Assembly: GCF_003130705.1 (NCBI RefSeq)
Contig: NZ_CP021354.1
Span: 6,014,001-6,078,000, forward strand
Source of the DNA: Rhodococcus oxybenzonivorans
GTDB lineage: Bacteria; Actinomycetota; Actinomycetes; Mycobacteriales; Mycobacteriaceae
Reading direction: 5' to 3'
Length of the DNA stretch: 64,000 bases
Shown piece after piece: positions 1 through 7,926 of this stretch. The notes under the pieces were generated by a model. It ran no database searches, was not told the origin of the DNA, and saw only the letters and a program-made list of their open reading frames with translations. Both the position numbers and the translations under genes were made by a program. Within the stretch, counting starts at the first letter, position 1; each line of letters begins with the position of its first letter.

Positions 1-1
1 G

Positions 2-601
2 GAGATTGCGCGCAACGAGGAGTGCCCCGGCGTACACGGCGAAGCCGTGGCGGCGGACGAAACCGTGGTTGTCGGTTGCCAGAACGGCCTGCTGATCTAC
101 CGTGACGGCGTCATCACCAAGGTGACCAGTCCCGATCCGTACGGACGCATCGGCAACCAGGCCGGGGACGAGAATTCCCCGATCATCCTGGGCGATTACA
201 AGACCGACCCGGACGCCGAGCTCGAGCGTCCTCAGCGGGTCAGCCTGACCGACACCACCACCGGACAGCTGACGCTCGTCGACCTCGGCACCAGCTACAC
301 GTTCCGTTCCCTCGGCCGCGGTGTGCACGGTGAAGCGCTCGTCCTGGGTACCGACGGCGCACTGCACGTGATCGATCCCGGGTCCAAGACGGTGACCCGT
401 ACGGTGCCGCTGATCGACCCCTGGACCGAGCCGGAGAAGTGGCAGTCGCCCCGGCCCGCTCTGTTCGTGCAGGACGGCACGGCCTACGTGACCGATCCGG
501 CGAAGAACAGGATCCACGCGGTCGACCTCGAGTCCTGGACCGTGTCCGATTCGGCCGATCTTCCGCAGACGCCGAACGAGATCACCGGCGTCACCGGCTG
601 A
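2..601 (+). CDS. aztD: AztD-like zinc metallochaperone, C-terminal part (5' end outside window)
   Basis: The reading frame is open from base 2, so only about the last 200 codons are present. The visible part is repetitive and beta-propeller-like. The motif CPGVHGEA near the left edge recurs as GVHGEA around residue 100, each followed by short hydrophobic strands. This matches AztD, the periplasmic zinc chaperone of the AztABC zinc importer, whose propeller binds zinc through His and acidic residues. The ABC genes would be expected upstream, outside the window. The family call rests on the repeated HGEA blades. A generic PQQ/YVTN-type propeller protein is the main alternative. A perfect hairpin follows the stop codon. 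Confidence 0.7.
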   Translation, partial: EIARNEECPGVHGEAVAADETVVVGCQNGLLIYRDGVITKVTSPDPYGRIGNQAGDENSPIILGDYKTDPDAELERPQRVSLTDTTTGQLTLVDLGTSYTFRSLGRGVHGEALVLGTDGALHVIDPGSKTVTRTVPLIDPWTEPEKWQSPRPALFVQDGTAYVTDPAKNRIHAVDLESWTVSDSADLPQTPNEITGVTG

Positions 602-613
602 CGCAGTGAAGGC

Positions 614-656
614 GTATCGGATTCGGACCCGCGAGGGGTGGGTCCGAATCCGATAC
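614..656. terminator. Perfect 17-bp hairpin between convergent genes
   Basis: Bases 614-630 are exactly complementary to 640-656 around a 9-nt loop. The element fills almost all of the gap between the stop at 601 and the convergent stop at 659, so it probably terminates both transcripts. There is no U-tract on either side, as is common in high-GC actinobacteria. Confidence 0.75.
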
Positions 657-658
657 CG

Positions 659-1102
659 TCACGACGCGTCGGTTGTGCCCGCGAGCGGACCGAGTTCCTC
701 GTCGAGTGCTTCCTGCACCACAGCCATCGCCGACAATCCGGCGGGGGCACCGCAGTAGGCGCTGGCGTGAATGACCGCCTCCACGATCTCCGTGCGGGTC
801 AGACCGTTTCGAAGAGCTCCGCGCACATGCCCTTTCAGCTCACCGTGCGCCCGCAGTGCAATCAGCATCCCGAGGTTGAGCAGGCTACGGCTGCGCCGAT
901 CCAACCCGGGCCGGTTCCATACAGCACCCCAGACGTGTTCACTGACGAATTCCTGCAGAGATTCGCTGTCGGTACCGGCAGTGCGGGTGAGCGCCCGCTC
1001 GACGAAATCAGCGCCCATCACCTCGCGGCGCACTGCCAGCCCCGCCTCGACTGCGGGACTTCGACCACCACCGGTCGGGCCGGCCGGTTCTGCTTCGGTC
1101 AT
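659..1102 (-). CDS. 4-carboxymuconolactone decarboxylase (CMD) family protein
   Basis: The 147-residue protein has the typical CMD/PcaC layout: an RREVMG start region, the W-x-RPGLDRRSRSLL stretch around residue 65, a HGEL-x2-H segment near residue 90, and a C-terminal YCGAPAG helix. PcaC decarboxylates gamma-carboxymuconolactone in the protocatechuate branch of the beta-ketoadipate pathway. No other pca gene is adjacent, so this may be an orphan paralogue acting on another substrate or as a peroxidase-like AhpD relative. The conserved RPGLDRRSRS block favours true CMD over AhpD, whose CxxC pair is absent. It ends against the 614-656 hairpin. Confidence 0.8.
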   Translation of the reverse strand: MTEAEPAGPTGGGRSPAVEAGLAVRREVMGADFVERALTRTAGTDSESLQEFVSEHVWGAVWNRPGLDRRSRSLLNLGMLIALRAHGELKGHVRGALRNGLTRTEIVEAVIHASAYCGAPAGLSAMAVVQEALDEELGPLAGTTDAS

Positions 1103-1243
1103 CGGTTCACTCCTGTTCCGGTGCCTCGATCGTCACCACCGTCACTCTACGAACTCCCACCTGCCATGCTCGCAACACCCGAGCGATGTCGGTGCGGCCG
1201 GATATAACGGAACCCGACAACACGAGGAAGTGTGGGAGCTGTG

Positions 1244-1612
1244 ATGCCGACCGAGCACGAGGTGCGCACGATGATGCTGGCTCTGCCAGAGGCACACGAG
1301 GTGGTGGTCGCCAACTGGGGTGACCAGCCGACCTTCCGGGTGCGCAACAAGATGTTCGGTCTGGTCGGGTACGGCGCGCCCACGGTGTGTCTGAAAGCCA
1401 CCCTCGAAACCCAGACCGCCCTCGTTCAGGAAGATCCTGAGGTGTTTCTCGTGGCACCGTTCTTCGGGCGCTGGGGGTGGATCGACGTGGTTCTGGAGGC
1501 GGTGACGTCGACCGAACTGGCGGAGCTGGTCGAGGAGGCGTGGCGCCTCACCGCCCCCAAACGTGTCGTCGCCGCGTACGACAAGGAACGGGGTGCTACT
1601 CCGCTGTCGTGA
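1244..1612 (+). CDS. MmcQ/YjbR family protein
   Basis: A 122-residue protein with the CyaY-like MmcQ/YjbR fold. It has an N-terminal EVRTMMLALPEA helix, a WGDQPTFRVRNKMFG strand pair, a WIDV core and a C-terminal helix ending in VAAYD. Family members are often labelled DNA-binding but their biochemical role is unsettled. The ATG at 1244 is preferred because GGGAG lies 5 nt upstream; GTG codons at 1232 and 1241 are in frame. The 3' end overlaps the convergent TIGR01777-type gene by 17 bp. Confidence 0.8.
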   Translation: MPTEHEVRTMMLALPEAHEVVVANWGDQPTFRVRNKMFGLVGYGAPTVCLKATLETQTALVQEDPEVFLVAPFFGRWGWIDVVLEAVTSTELAELVEEAWRLTAPKRVVAAYDKERGATPLS

Positions 1613-2948
1613 ATCGCCCGAGCTGATGCCGCAGGGCACTTTCGAGATCGGGGCGCCGGAACCGGTGCTCGCGCGAGAGAAGCCGTCCCGGAACAACTCG
1701 CTGATTCGCGAGGGCCAGTTCTCGGGCCCCTTGCTCACCCAGGAGTAGTTTGGGTCCGAAGTCGGGCACCGGTAGGAACGCCGGCCGGTGCAGCACCGAC
1801 GCAAGTACCGCCGTGTACTCCGCGTTGCGCACGGGGTTCGGCGCGACGGCATTCACCGGACCAGTCAAGCGCGTGTCGACGACGGCCCGATGGTAGATGT
1901 CCACCAGATCGTCGAGGTCGATCCACGACAACCATTGCGTACCTGCACCGAGCCGGCCACCGAGTCCCACTTCGAAGAGTGGCCGCTGTAGCCGCAGGAC
2001 ACCACCTTTCGGCGATTGGACGATACCGGTCCGCACGGCCACCACCCGCGCGCCCGCATCGGAGGCGGAAGCGGTCGCACCTTCCCACTCTGCCACCGTG
2101 TCGGCGAAGAAGCCGTCACCACGCTCGTCGGCTTCGTGCAGGAGCTCGTCGCCGCGGTCCGGACCGTAGTAGCCGATCGCCGACGCAGTGACGAAGACCT
2201 TGGGTCCGTCGGGAGTGGATGCGATCAGCTCAGCCAGCCGCCGAGTGGGTTCGATGCGGCTGTCCCGAACGGCACGGCGGTGGCTGTCGGTGAAGCGGCC
2301 CGCAATGGACGCGCCGGCGAGGTGGATCACCGCGTCGACGCCCGCGAGGAGATCGGCGGCCGGAGCGGCCGGGTTCCAACGCCGCTCGTCCGGGGTCCGC
2401 GGCGTGCGGCGCACCAAGCGGACGACCCGGTGCCCTCCCGTGGCGAGGAACGCGGTGAGAGCCGAACCCACCAAGCCCGAACTACCGGTCACCGCGATCG
2501 TGCGGGAACCCGGCGCCAGGGTCGATGCCCACTGGTGGCGGGCCATGTCGTCGGCGACCTGGCGATGCCGGTAGCGGAACGTCGAGGTCAGGAAGCGGCC
2601 AGGGACGGCGGTGTCGACGCGGTCGGTCATCCGGGTCTCGTCTTCGGATACGACCTCGAACGTGTGCGTGTGCCGCCACGGCACCAGCAACCGCATCGGG
2701 AGCCCCGCCGAATAGTCGACGAACTGCCGCGGCGGGTCGTACCCCGCTGGGTCGTGTCGGGCTGTCCACCGCAGGCCGCCCGGCAAGCGCAGCACCGCCT
2801 GCCCCGCCTTCAGGGATTCCGCTTCCTCGTCGAGCGCCAGCGGCTGCCACGGCGGCGACAGCCGAGTGAAGGCCCCGGGTCTCGTATGCCACGCGAACAG
2901 CTCGTCCCGCGCGGATCGGATCACGCTCGAATGCACGATGCCCATCAC
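1596..2948 (-). CDS. SRPBCC domain fused to TIGR01777-type (YfcH) NAD(P)-binding epimerase-like protein
   Basis: The 450-residue protein has two parts. Residues 1-145 look like an SRPBCC ligand-binding domain (HTHTFEVV and TFRYRHRQV strands). Residues 150-445 form an extended SDR Rossmann domain starting at AVTGSSGLVGSAL, with VIHLAGASI, the YYG catalytic-type tyrosine segment and a C-terminal DUF1731-like block ending in RFRRPDLESALRHQ. Family members are called sugar epimerase-like, but no substrate is established. The ATG at 2948 lies 49 bp from the divergent 2997 gene, which also combines an SDR with an SRPBCC-like domain in the opposite order. Confidence 0.85.
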   Translation of the reverse strand: MMGIVHSSVIRSARDELFAWHTRPGAFTRLSPPWQPLALDEEAESLKAGQAVLRLPGGLRWTARHDPAGYDPPRQFVDYSAGLPMRLLVPWRHTHTFEVVSEDETRMTDRVDTAVPGRFLTSTFRYRHRQVADDMARHQWASTLAPGSRTIAVTGSSGLVGSALTAFLATGGHRVVRLVRRTPRTPDERRWNPAAPAADLLAGVDAVIHLAGASIAGRFTDSHRRAVRDSRIEPTRRLAELIASTPDGPKVFVTASAIGYYGPDRGDELLHEADERGDGFFADTVAEWEGATASASDAGARVVAVRTGIVQSPKGGVLRLQRPLFEVGLGGRLGAGTQWLSWIDLDDLVDIYHRAVVDTRLTGPVNAVAPNPVRNAEYTAVLASVLHRPAFLPVPDFGPKLLLGEQGARELALANQRVVPGRLLSREHRFRRPDLESALRHQLGRFTTAE

Positions 2949-2996
2949 TCGACCCTAGCGTTGATCGAGCAAGGCGGCACCCGTGACGGGTAGCGT

Positions 2997-4490
2997 ATGG
3001 GAATGACACAGTTACGCGTACTGGTCACGGGTGCTACGGGATACATCGGTGGACGCCTCGCACCCCGACTGCTGGAAGCCGGGTATCAGGTGCGGGTGCT
3101 GGCACGTTCCCCCGAGAAGCTCACCGATGTTCCGTGGGCATCGGACGTCGACATTGCTCGCGGTGACCTGAGCGATCCCGAATCCCTTTCTGCCGCTTTC
3201 GCGGACGTGGACGTCGTCTACTACCTCGTCCATTCCATGGGCGGCCCGGACGAGTTCGAGGAGGCCGAACGGGTCAGCGCGGAGAACGTCGCTCGAGCCG
3301 CCCACACGGCCGGGGTTGGACGCATCGTCTATCTGGGCGGGCTCCACCCCGAATCCGCGGACCTGTCTCCGCACCTCCGTTCTCGGACGGAAGTCGGGAA
3401 GATCCTCACCGAGTCCGGCGTGCCCACAATGGTTCTGCAGGCCGGGGTCGTGATCGGATCCGGTTCGGCCTCTTTCGAAATGATCCGTCACCTCACCAAC
3501 AGACTTCCCGTGATGACGACGCCGCGGTGGGTGAACAACAAGATCCAACCCATCGCCGTCCGCGACGTCCTGCACTACCTCGTCGCGGCAGCGGAGGCCC
3601 CGTTACCGCGCAGCCGCTCCTACGACATCGGCGGCCCCGACGTGATCCGGTACGGCGAGATGATGCAGATCTATGCGGAGATCGCCGGACTGCGGCAACG
3701 CAGAATTCTCGTCCTGCCCGTGCTCACACCGAAACTCGCCGGTTTGTGGATAGGACTGGTCACCCCCATACCGCGTTCGCTGGGCCGCGCACTGATCGAA
3801 TCACTGCACAACGATGCCGTCGTCGGCGAGCACGACATCGACGACGTGATTCCACCACCGGCAGCAGGGCTGACGTCGTACCGTGACGCCGTTCGATTGG
3901 CGTTGCGGCGCATCGACAACGGTGAGGTCGAGACCACCTGGGCAAGTGCGTCCCCCGTGGGTGCCCCGTCCGATCCGCTTCCGTCCGACCCCGACTGGGC
4001 CGGTGAGGTGGTCTACACCGACGAGCGCAGCAAGGAGTGCGCTGCGGATGCGCACACCCTGTGGAGCGTCGTCGAGAGTATCGGCGGGGAAAACGGATGG
4101 TACTCGTTTCCGCTGGCCTGGTCCGTGCGTGGCTGGCTCGATCGGATCGCCGGCGGTGTCGGGCTCACTCGCGGTCGTAGAAATCCGAAGCAGCTCAATA
4201 CCGGTGATCCACTGGATTTCTGGCGTGTCGAGCATATCGAGCGCGGTTCGCTGTTGCGGCTGCGCGCGGAGATGCGGGCTCCCGGCGGAGCCTGGCTCGA
4301 ATGGCGTGTCCGCCCCGTCGATCAGGACTCGTCGCGGTTGGAGCAACGCGCCATATTTTTCCCGAAAGGACTGGCGGGCCGGCTGTATTGGTACTCCATC
4401 CTTCCGTTCCACGGGATCATCTTTCGGGGAATGATGGAGAACATCACCGGCGCCGCCGCCCGCCTGGGTCACACGGTGCAGAGGGGTTGA
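2997..4490 (+). CDS. Atypical SDR (NAD(P)H-binding) with C-terminal DUF2867
   Basis: A 497-residue protein. Residues 1-300 form a Rossmann domain (VTGATGYIGGRLAP near the N-terminus, then YYLVHSMGG and YLGGLHP), resembling the NmrA/ComplexI-NDUFA9-like atypical SDRs. From about residue 335 a DUF2867 domain follows, which has an SRPBCC-type fold (GGENGWYSFPLAW, W-x-VEHIERG, LEWRV, FFPKGLAGRLYWY). Enzymatic role unknown; NAD(P)H binding is likely. ATGs at 2997 and 3003 are both possible. The 3' end overlaps the convergent lipocalin gene by 22 bp, so no separate terminator exists between them. Confidence 0.85.
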   Translation: MGMTQLRVLVTGATGYIGGRLAPRLLEAGYQVRVLARSPEKLTDVPWASDVDIARGDLSDPESLSAAFADVDVVYYLVHSMGGPDEFEEAERVSAENVARAAHTAGVGRIVYLGGLHPESADLSPHLRSRTEVGKILTESGVPTMVLQAGVVIGSGSASFEMIRHLTNRLPVMTTPRWVNNKIQPIAVRDVLHYLVAAAEAPLPRSRSYDIGGPDVIRYGEMMQIYAEIAGLRQRRILVLPVLTPKLAGLWIGLVTPIPRSLGRALIESLHNDAVVGEHDIDDVIPPPAAGLTSYRDAVRLALRRIDNGEVETTWASASPVGAPSDPLPSDPDWAGEVVYTDERSKECAADAHTLWSVVESIGGENGWYSFPLAWSVRGWLDRIAGGVGLTRGRRNPKQLNTGDPLDFWRVEHIERGSLLRLRAEMRAPGGAWLEWRVRPVDQDSSRLEQRAIFFPKGLAGRLYWYSILPFHGIIFRGMMENITGAAARLGHTVQRG

Positions 4491-5092
4491 ATGTTGTCTC
4501 GACCTCCGGTGGTCGGTGAGGTCAGCAGCAGGCACGAGTTGTAACCCCGCGATTCCACCACCTGGCGGATCTGCGTCCAGCCGGAATCGTCTACCGCAGG
4601 AGTCCGCGACAGGACGAAACCCGACGTGCGCGCCGGATCGCCGACCAGTGCCCACGAATAGTCGTCGGCGATGTAGGTCACCACATAGTTGGTGGGACCC
4701 TCGGGTCCGCTCTGAAACGGTACCGAGGGAAAACTCACGTGCAATTGTGCGTTGGTGACGGGATCGTTGACGCGCGCGTTCCCTTCGATGCCGCTCGTTC
4801 CCCCCGTCCACGTCGTGCAGGAGTTGGAAACACTCACATTCGTGGAATCGCGCACTCCGTAGGTGGCTCTCGTGTCGCGCGCGCAATCGAGGTTGAACGG
4901 TTGCGGTACCGCTGCCAGTTGGTACCAGGTACCGGCATACCGCTCCACGTCGAGGTCGGCGACAGGGGCTAGTGCCCCAGGGAACTCCGCCTGCCCCATC
5001 GGTTCTGCCTGCGCCGGACCCGCTGCAAGCAACACAGCGGCGGCAGCGGTCGCAAGTCCGACGGCACATCCACGCATTGTCGAAACGCCCAT
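4469..5092 (-). CDS. Secreted lipocalin family protein
   Basis: The 207-residue protein starts with a Sec signal peptide (hydrophobic stretch about residues 10-28, cleavage near AQA-EP). A lipocalin barrel follows, with the diagnostic [13 protein letters not shown] motif and the C-terminal R-x-Y segment. This Blc-like group binds lipids or small hydrophobic molecules outside the membrane. Four cysteines could form disulfides. The frame stays open far upstream, but the ATG at 5092 is supported by GGAAGAGG about 7 nt before it and by the signal peptide. A CCATCC-N15-TCGAAT promoter on this strand (5200-5174) suggests SigK control together with the divergent fasciclin gene. Confidence 0.85.
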   Translation of the reverse strand: MGVSTMRGCAVGLATAAAAVLLAAGPAQAEPMGQAEFPGALAPVADLDVERYAGTWYQLAAVPQPFNLDCARDTRATYGVRDSTNVSVSNSCTTWTGGTSGIEGNARVNDPVTNAQLHVSFPSVPFQSGPEGPTNYVVTYIADDYSWALVGDPARTSGFVLSRTPAVDDSGWTQIRQVVESRGYNSCLLLTSPTTGGRDNIQPLCTV

Positions 5093-5173
5093 GTCGAGCC
5101 CTCTTCCGGTGATCGAGTTCGCGGTGACACGCACACCCCGAAGAGAGGGCTGCGCGGCACCCTTGCGGAAGGA

Positions 5174-5200
5174 ATTCGACGCCGCCTCGCCACCGGATGG
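5174..5200 (-). promoter_or_regulatory. SigK-type promoter for the lipocalin gene
   Basis: Read on the minus strand: CCATCC at 5200-5195, 15 nt, then TCGAAT at 5179-5174. It differs by one base from the element that drives the divergent fasciclin gene, with identical spacing. Both resemble the CCATCC/CCGAAT element I recall for mycobacterial SigK. Confidence 0.6.
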
Positions 5201-5226
5201 GTTGGATACAAAAATAAAAAGCGGAC

Positions 5227-5253
5227 CCATCCGCTTCGCGAACCGCTCCGAAT
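5227..5253 (+). promoter_or_regulatory. SigK-type promoter for the fasciclin lipoprotein gene
   Basis: CCATCC at 5227-5232, 15 nt, then CCGAAT at 5248-5253, ending 49 nt before the ATG at 5303. The -35 element is one arm of a perfect 8-bp inverted repeat (GGATGGGT 5195-5202 with ACCCATCC 5225-5232). The other arm is the -35 of the lipocalin promoter. An A-rich stretch lies between the arms. Confidence 0.7.
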
Positions 5254-5302
5254 GGCTGTCGATGGTGCGCAACCGCACCCACATCGGAGAGAGGCAATTT
5301 CC

Positions 5303-5971
5303 ATGAACATCACCACACGGGTACTGGCAGTCGCAGCGAGCACGTCCTTGGTGTTGCTGGGCGCAGCATGCTCCTCGGACGACAGCGACTCGTCGAGCAC
5401 TGCCGGCGCCGCAGACACCATGACTTCCGAGTCGAACTCCGGCTCCGGATCCACCACTTCTTCCGCGATGGCCGACCCGGCCGCCAACCTGGTGGGTCCC
5501 GGTTGCGCCGAGTACGCGAAGACCGTGCCCGAGGGCGCAGGGTCGGTCAACGGAATGGCGCAGGATCCGGTGGCCACCGCCGCTTCGAACAATCCGCTGC
5601 TCACCACGCTCACCGCTGCGGTGTCGGGACAGCTCAATCCGCAGGTCAACCTGGTGGACACGCTCAACAGTGGACAGTTCACGGTCTTCGCGCCTGTGGA
5701 TGCCGCATTCGCAAAAGTTGATCCCGCCACCATCGAAACGCTGAAGACCGATTCTGCTCTGCTCACCAAGGTGCTCACCTACCACGTGGTGCCCGGGCAG
5801 ATCGCACCGGACGACATCGATGGCGAGCACGCCACCGTCGAGGGTGGTTCCGTCACCGTCACCGGTTCGGGTGACGACCTGAAGGTCAATGACGCCGGCG
5901 TGATCTGCGGTGGCGTGCAGACCGCCAACGCGACGGTGTACCTGGTCGACTCCGTCCTGATGCCGCAGTAA
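5303..5971 (+). CDS. MPT70/MPT83-like fasciclin-domain lipoprotein
   Basis: The 222-residue protein has a lipoprotein signal (hydrophobic core then LLGAAC, Cys23), a Ser/Asp/Thr-rich linker to about residue 60, and one fasciclin (FAS1) domain. The FAS1 motifs are [14 protein letters not shown] and the YHVVPGQ H-box. The N-terminal GPGCAEYA and C-terminal ICGGV cysteines match the MPB70/MPT83 group of mycobacteria, which are SigK targets on the cell surface. The ATG at 5303 has GAGAGAGG 8-15 nt upstream; the longer frame from 5252 would lose the signal peptide. Position next to sigK-rskA supports the assignment. Confidence 0.9.
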   Translation: MNITTRVLAVAASTSLVLLGAACSSDDSDSSSTAGAADTMTSESNSGSGSTTSSAMADPAANLVGPGCAEYAKTVPEGAGSVNGMAQDPVATAASNNPLLTTLTAAVSGQLNPQVNLVDTLNSGQFTVFAPVDAAFAKVDPATIETLKTDSALLTKVLTYHVVPGQIAPDDIDGEHATVEGGSVTVTGSGDDLKVNDAGVICGGVQTANATVYLVDSVLMPQ

Positions 5972-6342
5972 TTCCCGGCTCAGCCATCACACACAGATCC
6001 CGGTGGTACCGAATCTCGGTGCCGCCGGGTTTGTGCGTTGCAGGAAGAGGCAGAGGACCGGCCCCAACGATGTATTCCTCTGGGCCCGAGTCGATCCGGC
6101 AATCCACGGCCACTTCAGCTTCGAATCACTGATATGGAATTCGGTTTCGCCACAACGACGAGGCACGTGCGCAAGCGCTCATCCGCGTGCCCACCGTCGG
6201 CGGCAATCCGATGAACGATTCGGTCACCGAGGTCGGGGCGTTCGAGGCGGCAACCCGGTTGCTGGAGAGGTCGATGTCCCCGACCTGGTCGCACCGGCCG
6301 CAGGCTGGGATTAGGCTGAAGTTCGATGAACGGACAAGGCCG
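5972..6342. other. 371-bp gap upstream of sigK
   Basis: No convincing gene is seen. A CCGAAT at 6009-6014 is preceded by CCATCA at 5984-5989, but the spacing of 19 nt does not match the 15 nt of the two SigK-type promoters. TAGGCT at 6312-6317 could be a -10 for sigK. No hairpin terminator is obvious after the fasciclin gene, so read-through into sigK is possible. Confidence 0.4.
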
Positions 6343-6921
6343 ATGACCGGCGTCGACAGGGCCACGGAGAACGTGACGCTGACGGCTTTGCTCGCGCAGA
6401 TTGCCGCGGGCGAAACCGAAGCGTTCACCGTCTTCTACGAACGCACGAGCGCGCGCGTGTACGGCATGGTGTTGCGCGTTCTCCGCGACCCCGGTTACAG
6501 CGAGGAAACCACCCAAGAGGTGTATCTGCAGGTCTGGAAGTCCGCAGCGAGCTTCGACCCCCGCCAGGGCTCACCGCTGTCGTGGCTGATCACCTTGGCG
6601 CACCGGCGTGCGGTCGATCGGGTGCGCTCCGAGCAGTCGGGCACCGACCGGGAATCGACCTACGGCGCGGCGAGCTACTACGGCCCGTTCGACGCCGTGT
6701 CCGAAGAGGTTGCCCGCCGTGGCGACAAGAATGACGTCATCGACTGCCTGGGCACTCTCACCGAAATCCAGCAGGAGACCGTCGTCCTGGCCTATTACGG
6801 CGGACTCACCTACCGCGAGGTGGCAGAGCGGTTGTCCGTGGCCCTACCCACCGTGAAATCGCGGATCCGAGACGGATTGAGAAGGCTCGGGCAGTGTTTG
6901 GGGGTGCAGGTCGATGGATGA
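6343..6921 (+). CDS. sigK: ECF RNA polymerase sigma factor SigK
   Basis: From the ATG at 6343 the protein has 192 residues, close to mycobacterial SigK. Region 2 includes ARVYGMVLRVLRD, YSEETTQEVYLQVWK and HRRAVDRVR. Region 4 includes YYGGLTYREVAERL followed by the TVKSRIRDGLRRL recognition helix. The longer frame from 6187 adds about 52 unconserved residues and has no Shine-Dalgarno; GGACAAGG precedes 6343. It overlaps rskA by 8 bp, so translational coupling is likely. In mycobacteria SigK drives mpt70/mpt83, which matches the fasciclin gene and promoters just upstream. Confidence 0.9.
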   Translation: MTGVDRATENVTLTALLAQIAAGETEAFTVFYERTSARVYGMVLRVLRDPGYSEETTQEVYLQVWKSAASFDPRQGSPLSWLITLAHRRAVDRVRSEQSGTDRESTYGAASYYGPFDAVSEEVARRGDKNDVIDCLGTLTEIQQETVVLAYYGGLTYREVAERLSVALPTVKSRIRDGLRRLGQCLGVQVDG

Positions 6922-7639
6922 GTCCACCAACCCTCTGCTCGATCTCGCCCCGGTATACGCCCTCGACGCGGTCGACGACGTGCAACGGCGCCAGATCGAC
7001 GCCGCGGTGCGGGACGCTACGCCCCAGGTTCGCGTCGAGTTCGCCGACGCGGTACGAGATGTCCGGGAAACGATGGCCGCACAGTCCGCGTCTACCGCAG
7101 TGGAACCGCCCGCCCACCTGATCGGCCGCATCCTCGGGTCGCTGCCCGCCGCGACCACCCCGGTGTCGCTCGACGGCGCGCGCAGTCGACGCCGCAACCG
7201 GCTGATCGCCGCGCTGACAGCGGCGGCCGCAGTGGTCGTTCTCGCGGTCGGCGGTGTGACCGTGGTGCAGCAGTTCCGCGATGATTCCACCGAGCCCGTT
7301 CCCGCCCAGATTCTGGCGGCCGACGACGTCCGCACGGCGGTAGCGCCTATTGCCGGTGGCGGTTCGGCCACGGTCGTCTTCTCCAAGGATGTCGACGCGG
7401 GCGTCCTGGTGATGAATGATGTCGCTCCGCCTGCTCCGGGCTCGGTGTACCAGATGTGGCTCCTCGGTCCCTCCCACGAACCGGTGTCGGCGGGGATCAT
7501 GGACGCCGGCGCCGTATCTCCGTCCACGACGGCCGTCGTCACGGGCATCGACGAGTCGACGGCCCTCGGATTCAGTGTGGAGCCGCCCGGTGGTTCGCCT
7601 CGACCGACCACAATCTTCGCGACGATCAACCTCGCCTGA
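6914..7639 (+). CDS. rskA: Anti-sigma-K factor RskA
   Basis: A 241-residue single-pass membrane protein. The cytosolic anti-sigma domain covers residues 1-95 (LLDLAPVYALDAVDD motif), the transmembrane helix about 97-118, and the extracytoplasmic RskA C-terminal domain the rest (VYQMWLLGP and GFSVEPPGGS motifs). It would hold SigK at the membrane until regulated proteolysis releases it. The start overlaps the sigK stop by 8 bp. All expected parts of the domain are present, so unlike the mutated M. bovis protein there is no visible reason to expect loss of function. Confidence 0.92.
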   Translation: MDESTNPLLDLAPVYALDAVDDVQRRQIDAAVRDATPQVRVEFADAVRDVRETMAAQSASTAVEPPAHLIGRILGSLPAATTPVSLDGARSRRRNRLIAALTAAAAVVVLAVGGVTVVQQFRDDSTEPVPAQILAADDVRTAVAPIAGGGSATVVFSKDVDAGVLVMNDVAPPAPGSVYQMWLLGPSHEPVSAGIMDAGAVSPSTTAVVTGIDESTALGFSVEPPGGSPRPTTIFATINLA

Positions 7640-7658
7640 CCGCAGACCCACCGGCCTA

Positions 7659-7699
7659 TCAACAAAGGTTGACGGAGTCGCCTCATCAACATATGTTGA
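7659..7699 (+). promoter_or_regulatory. Tandem TCAAC-N4-GTTGA palindromes overlapping a promoter
   Basis: Two 14-bp palindromes, at 7659-7672 and 7686-7699, lie 27 bp apart start to start; the second is fully symmetric. A candidate promoter runs through them: TTGACG (7669-7674), 17 nt, TATGTT (7692-7697). It would place the transcript start at about 7705, the GTG of the next gene. Likely an autoregulatory operator. Confidence 0.55.
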
Positions 7700-7704
7700 C
7701 AGCT

Positions 7705-7926
7705 GTGGCTGACGATCTGGATCCGGATACCGCGTTGGCGGCCGTGGTGGCACTTCGACGTCAGGCGGATCAGCTCGAGCGCAAGGCAGTGGAGCTGGCC
7801 CTCGCTTCCGGCTGGACCTGGTCGGCGATCGGTCAGGCTCTCGGAATCTCAGGGCAGGCGGCACACAAGCGTCTGGGCCCCGGACGCAGAGAAACAGGCA
7901 ACGCGAAGAGGAGAGGCACACGATGA
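7705..7926 (+). CDS. Small helix-turn-helix DNA-binding protein
   Basis: A 73-residue protein with an N-terminal helix (DTALAAVVALRRQADQLERKAVELA) and an HTH of the form WTWSAIGQALGISGQAAHKRLG, then a basic tail. GTG 7705 is chosen because the candidate -10 at 7692-7697 puts the transcript start on this codon, giving a leaderless message; ATG 7693 is the alternative but lies inside the operator. It overlaps the ClpN-domain gene by 4 bp. This HTH/ClpN pairing is common in actinobacteria. I infer that it represses its own operon through the tandem palindromes. The inducing signal is unknown. Confidence 0.7.
   Translation: MADDLDPDTALAAVVALRRQADQLERKAVELALASGWTWSAIGQALGISGQAAHKRLGPGRRETGNAKRRGTR

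Noticed and set aside
4469..5830. A single 453-codon minus-strand gene
   Set aside because: Only the last 207 codons encode a signal peptide and lipocalin. The upstream part is antisense to the fasciclin gene and has no coding character.
5984..6014. A SigK autoregulatory promoter upstream of sigK
   Set aside because: CCATCA and CCGAAT are present, but the 19-nt spacing and the changed -35 do not fit the two clear elements.
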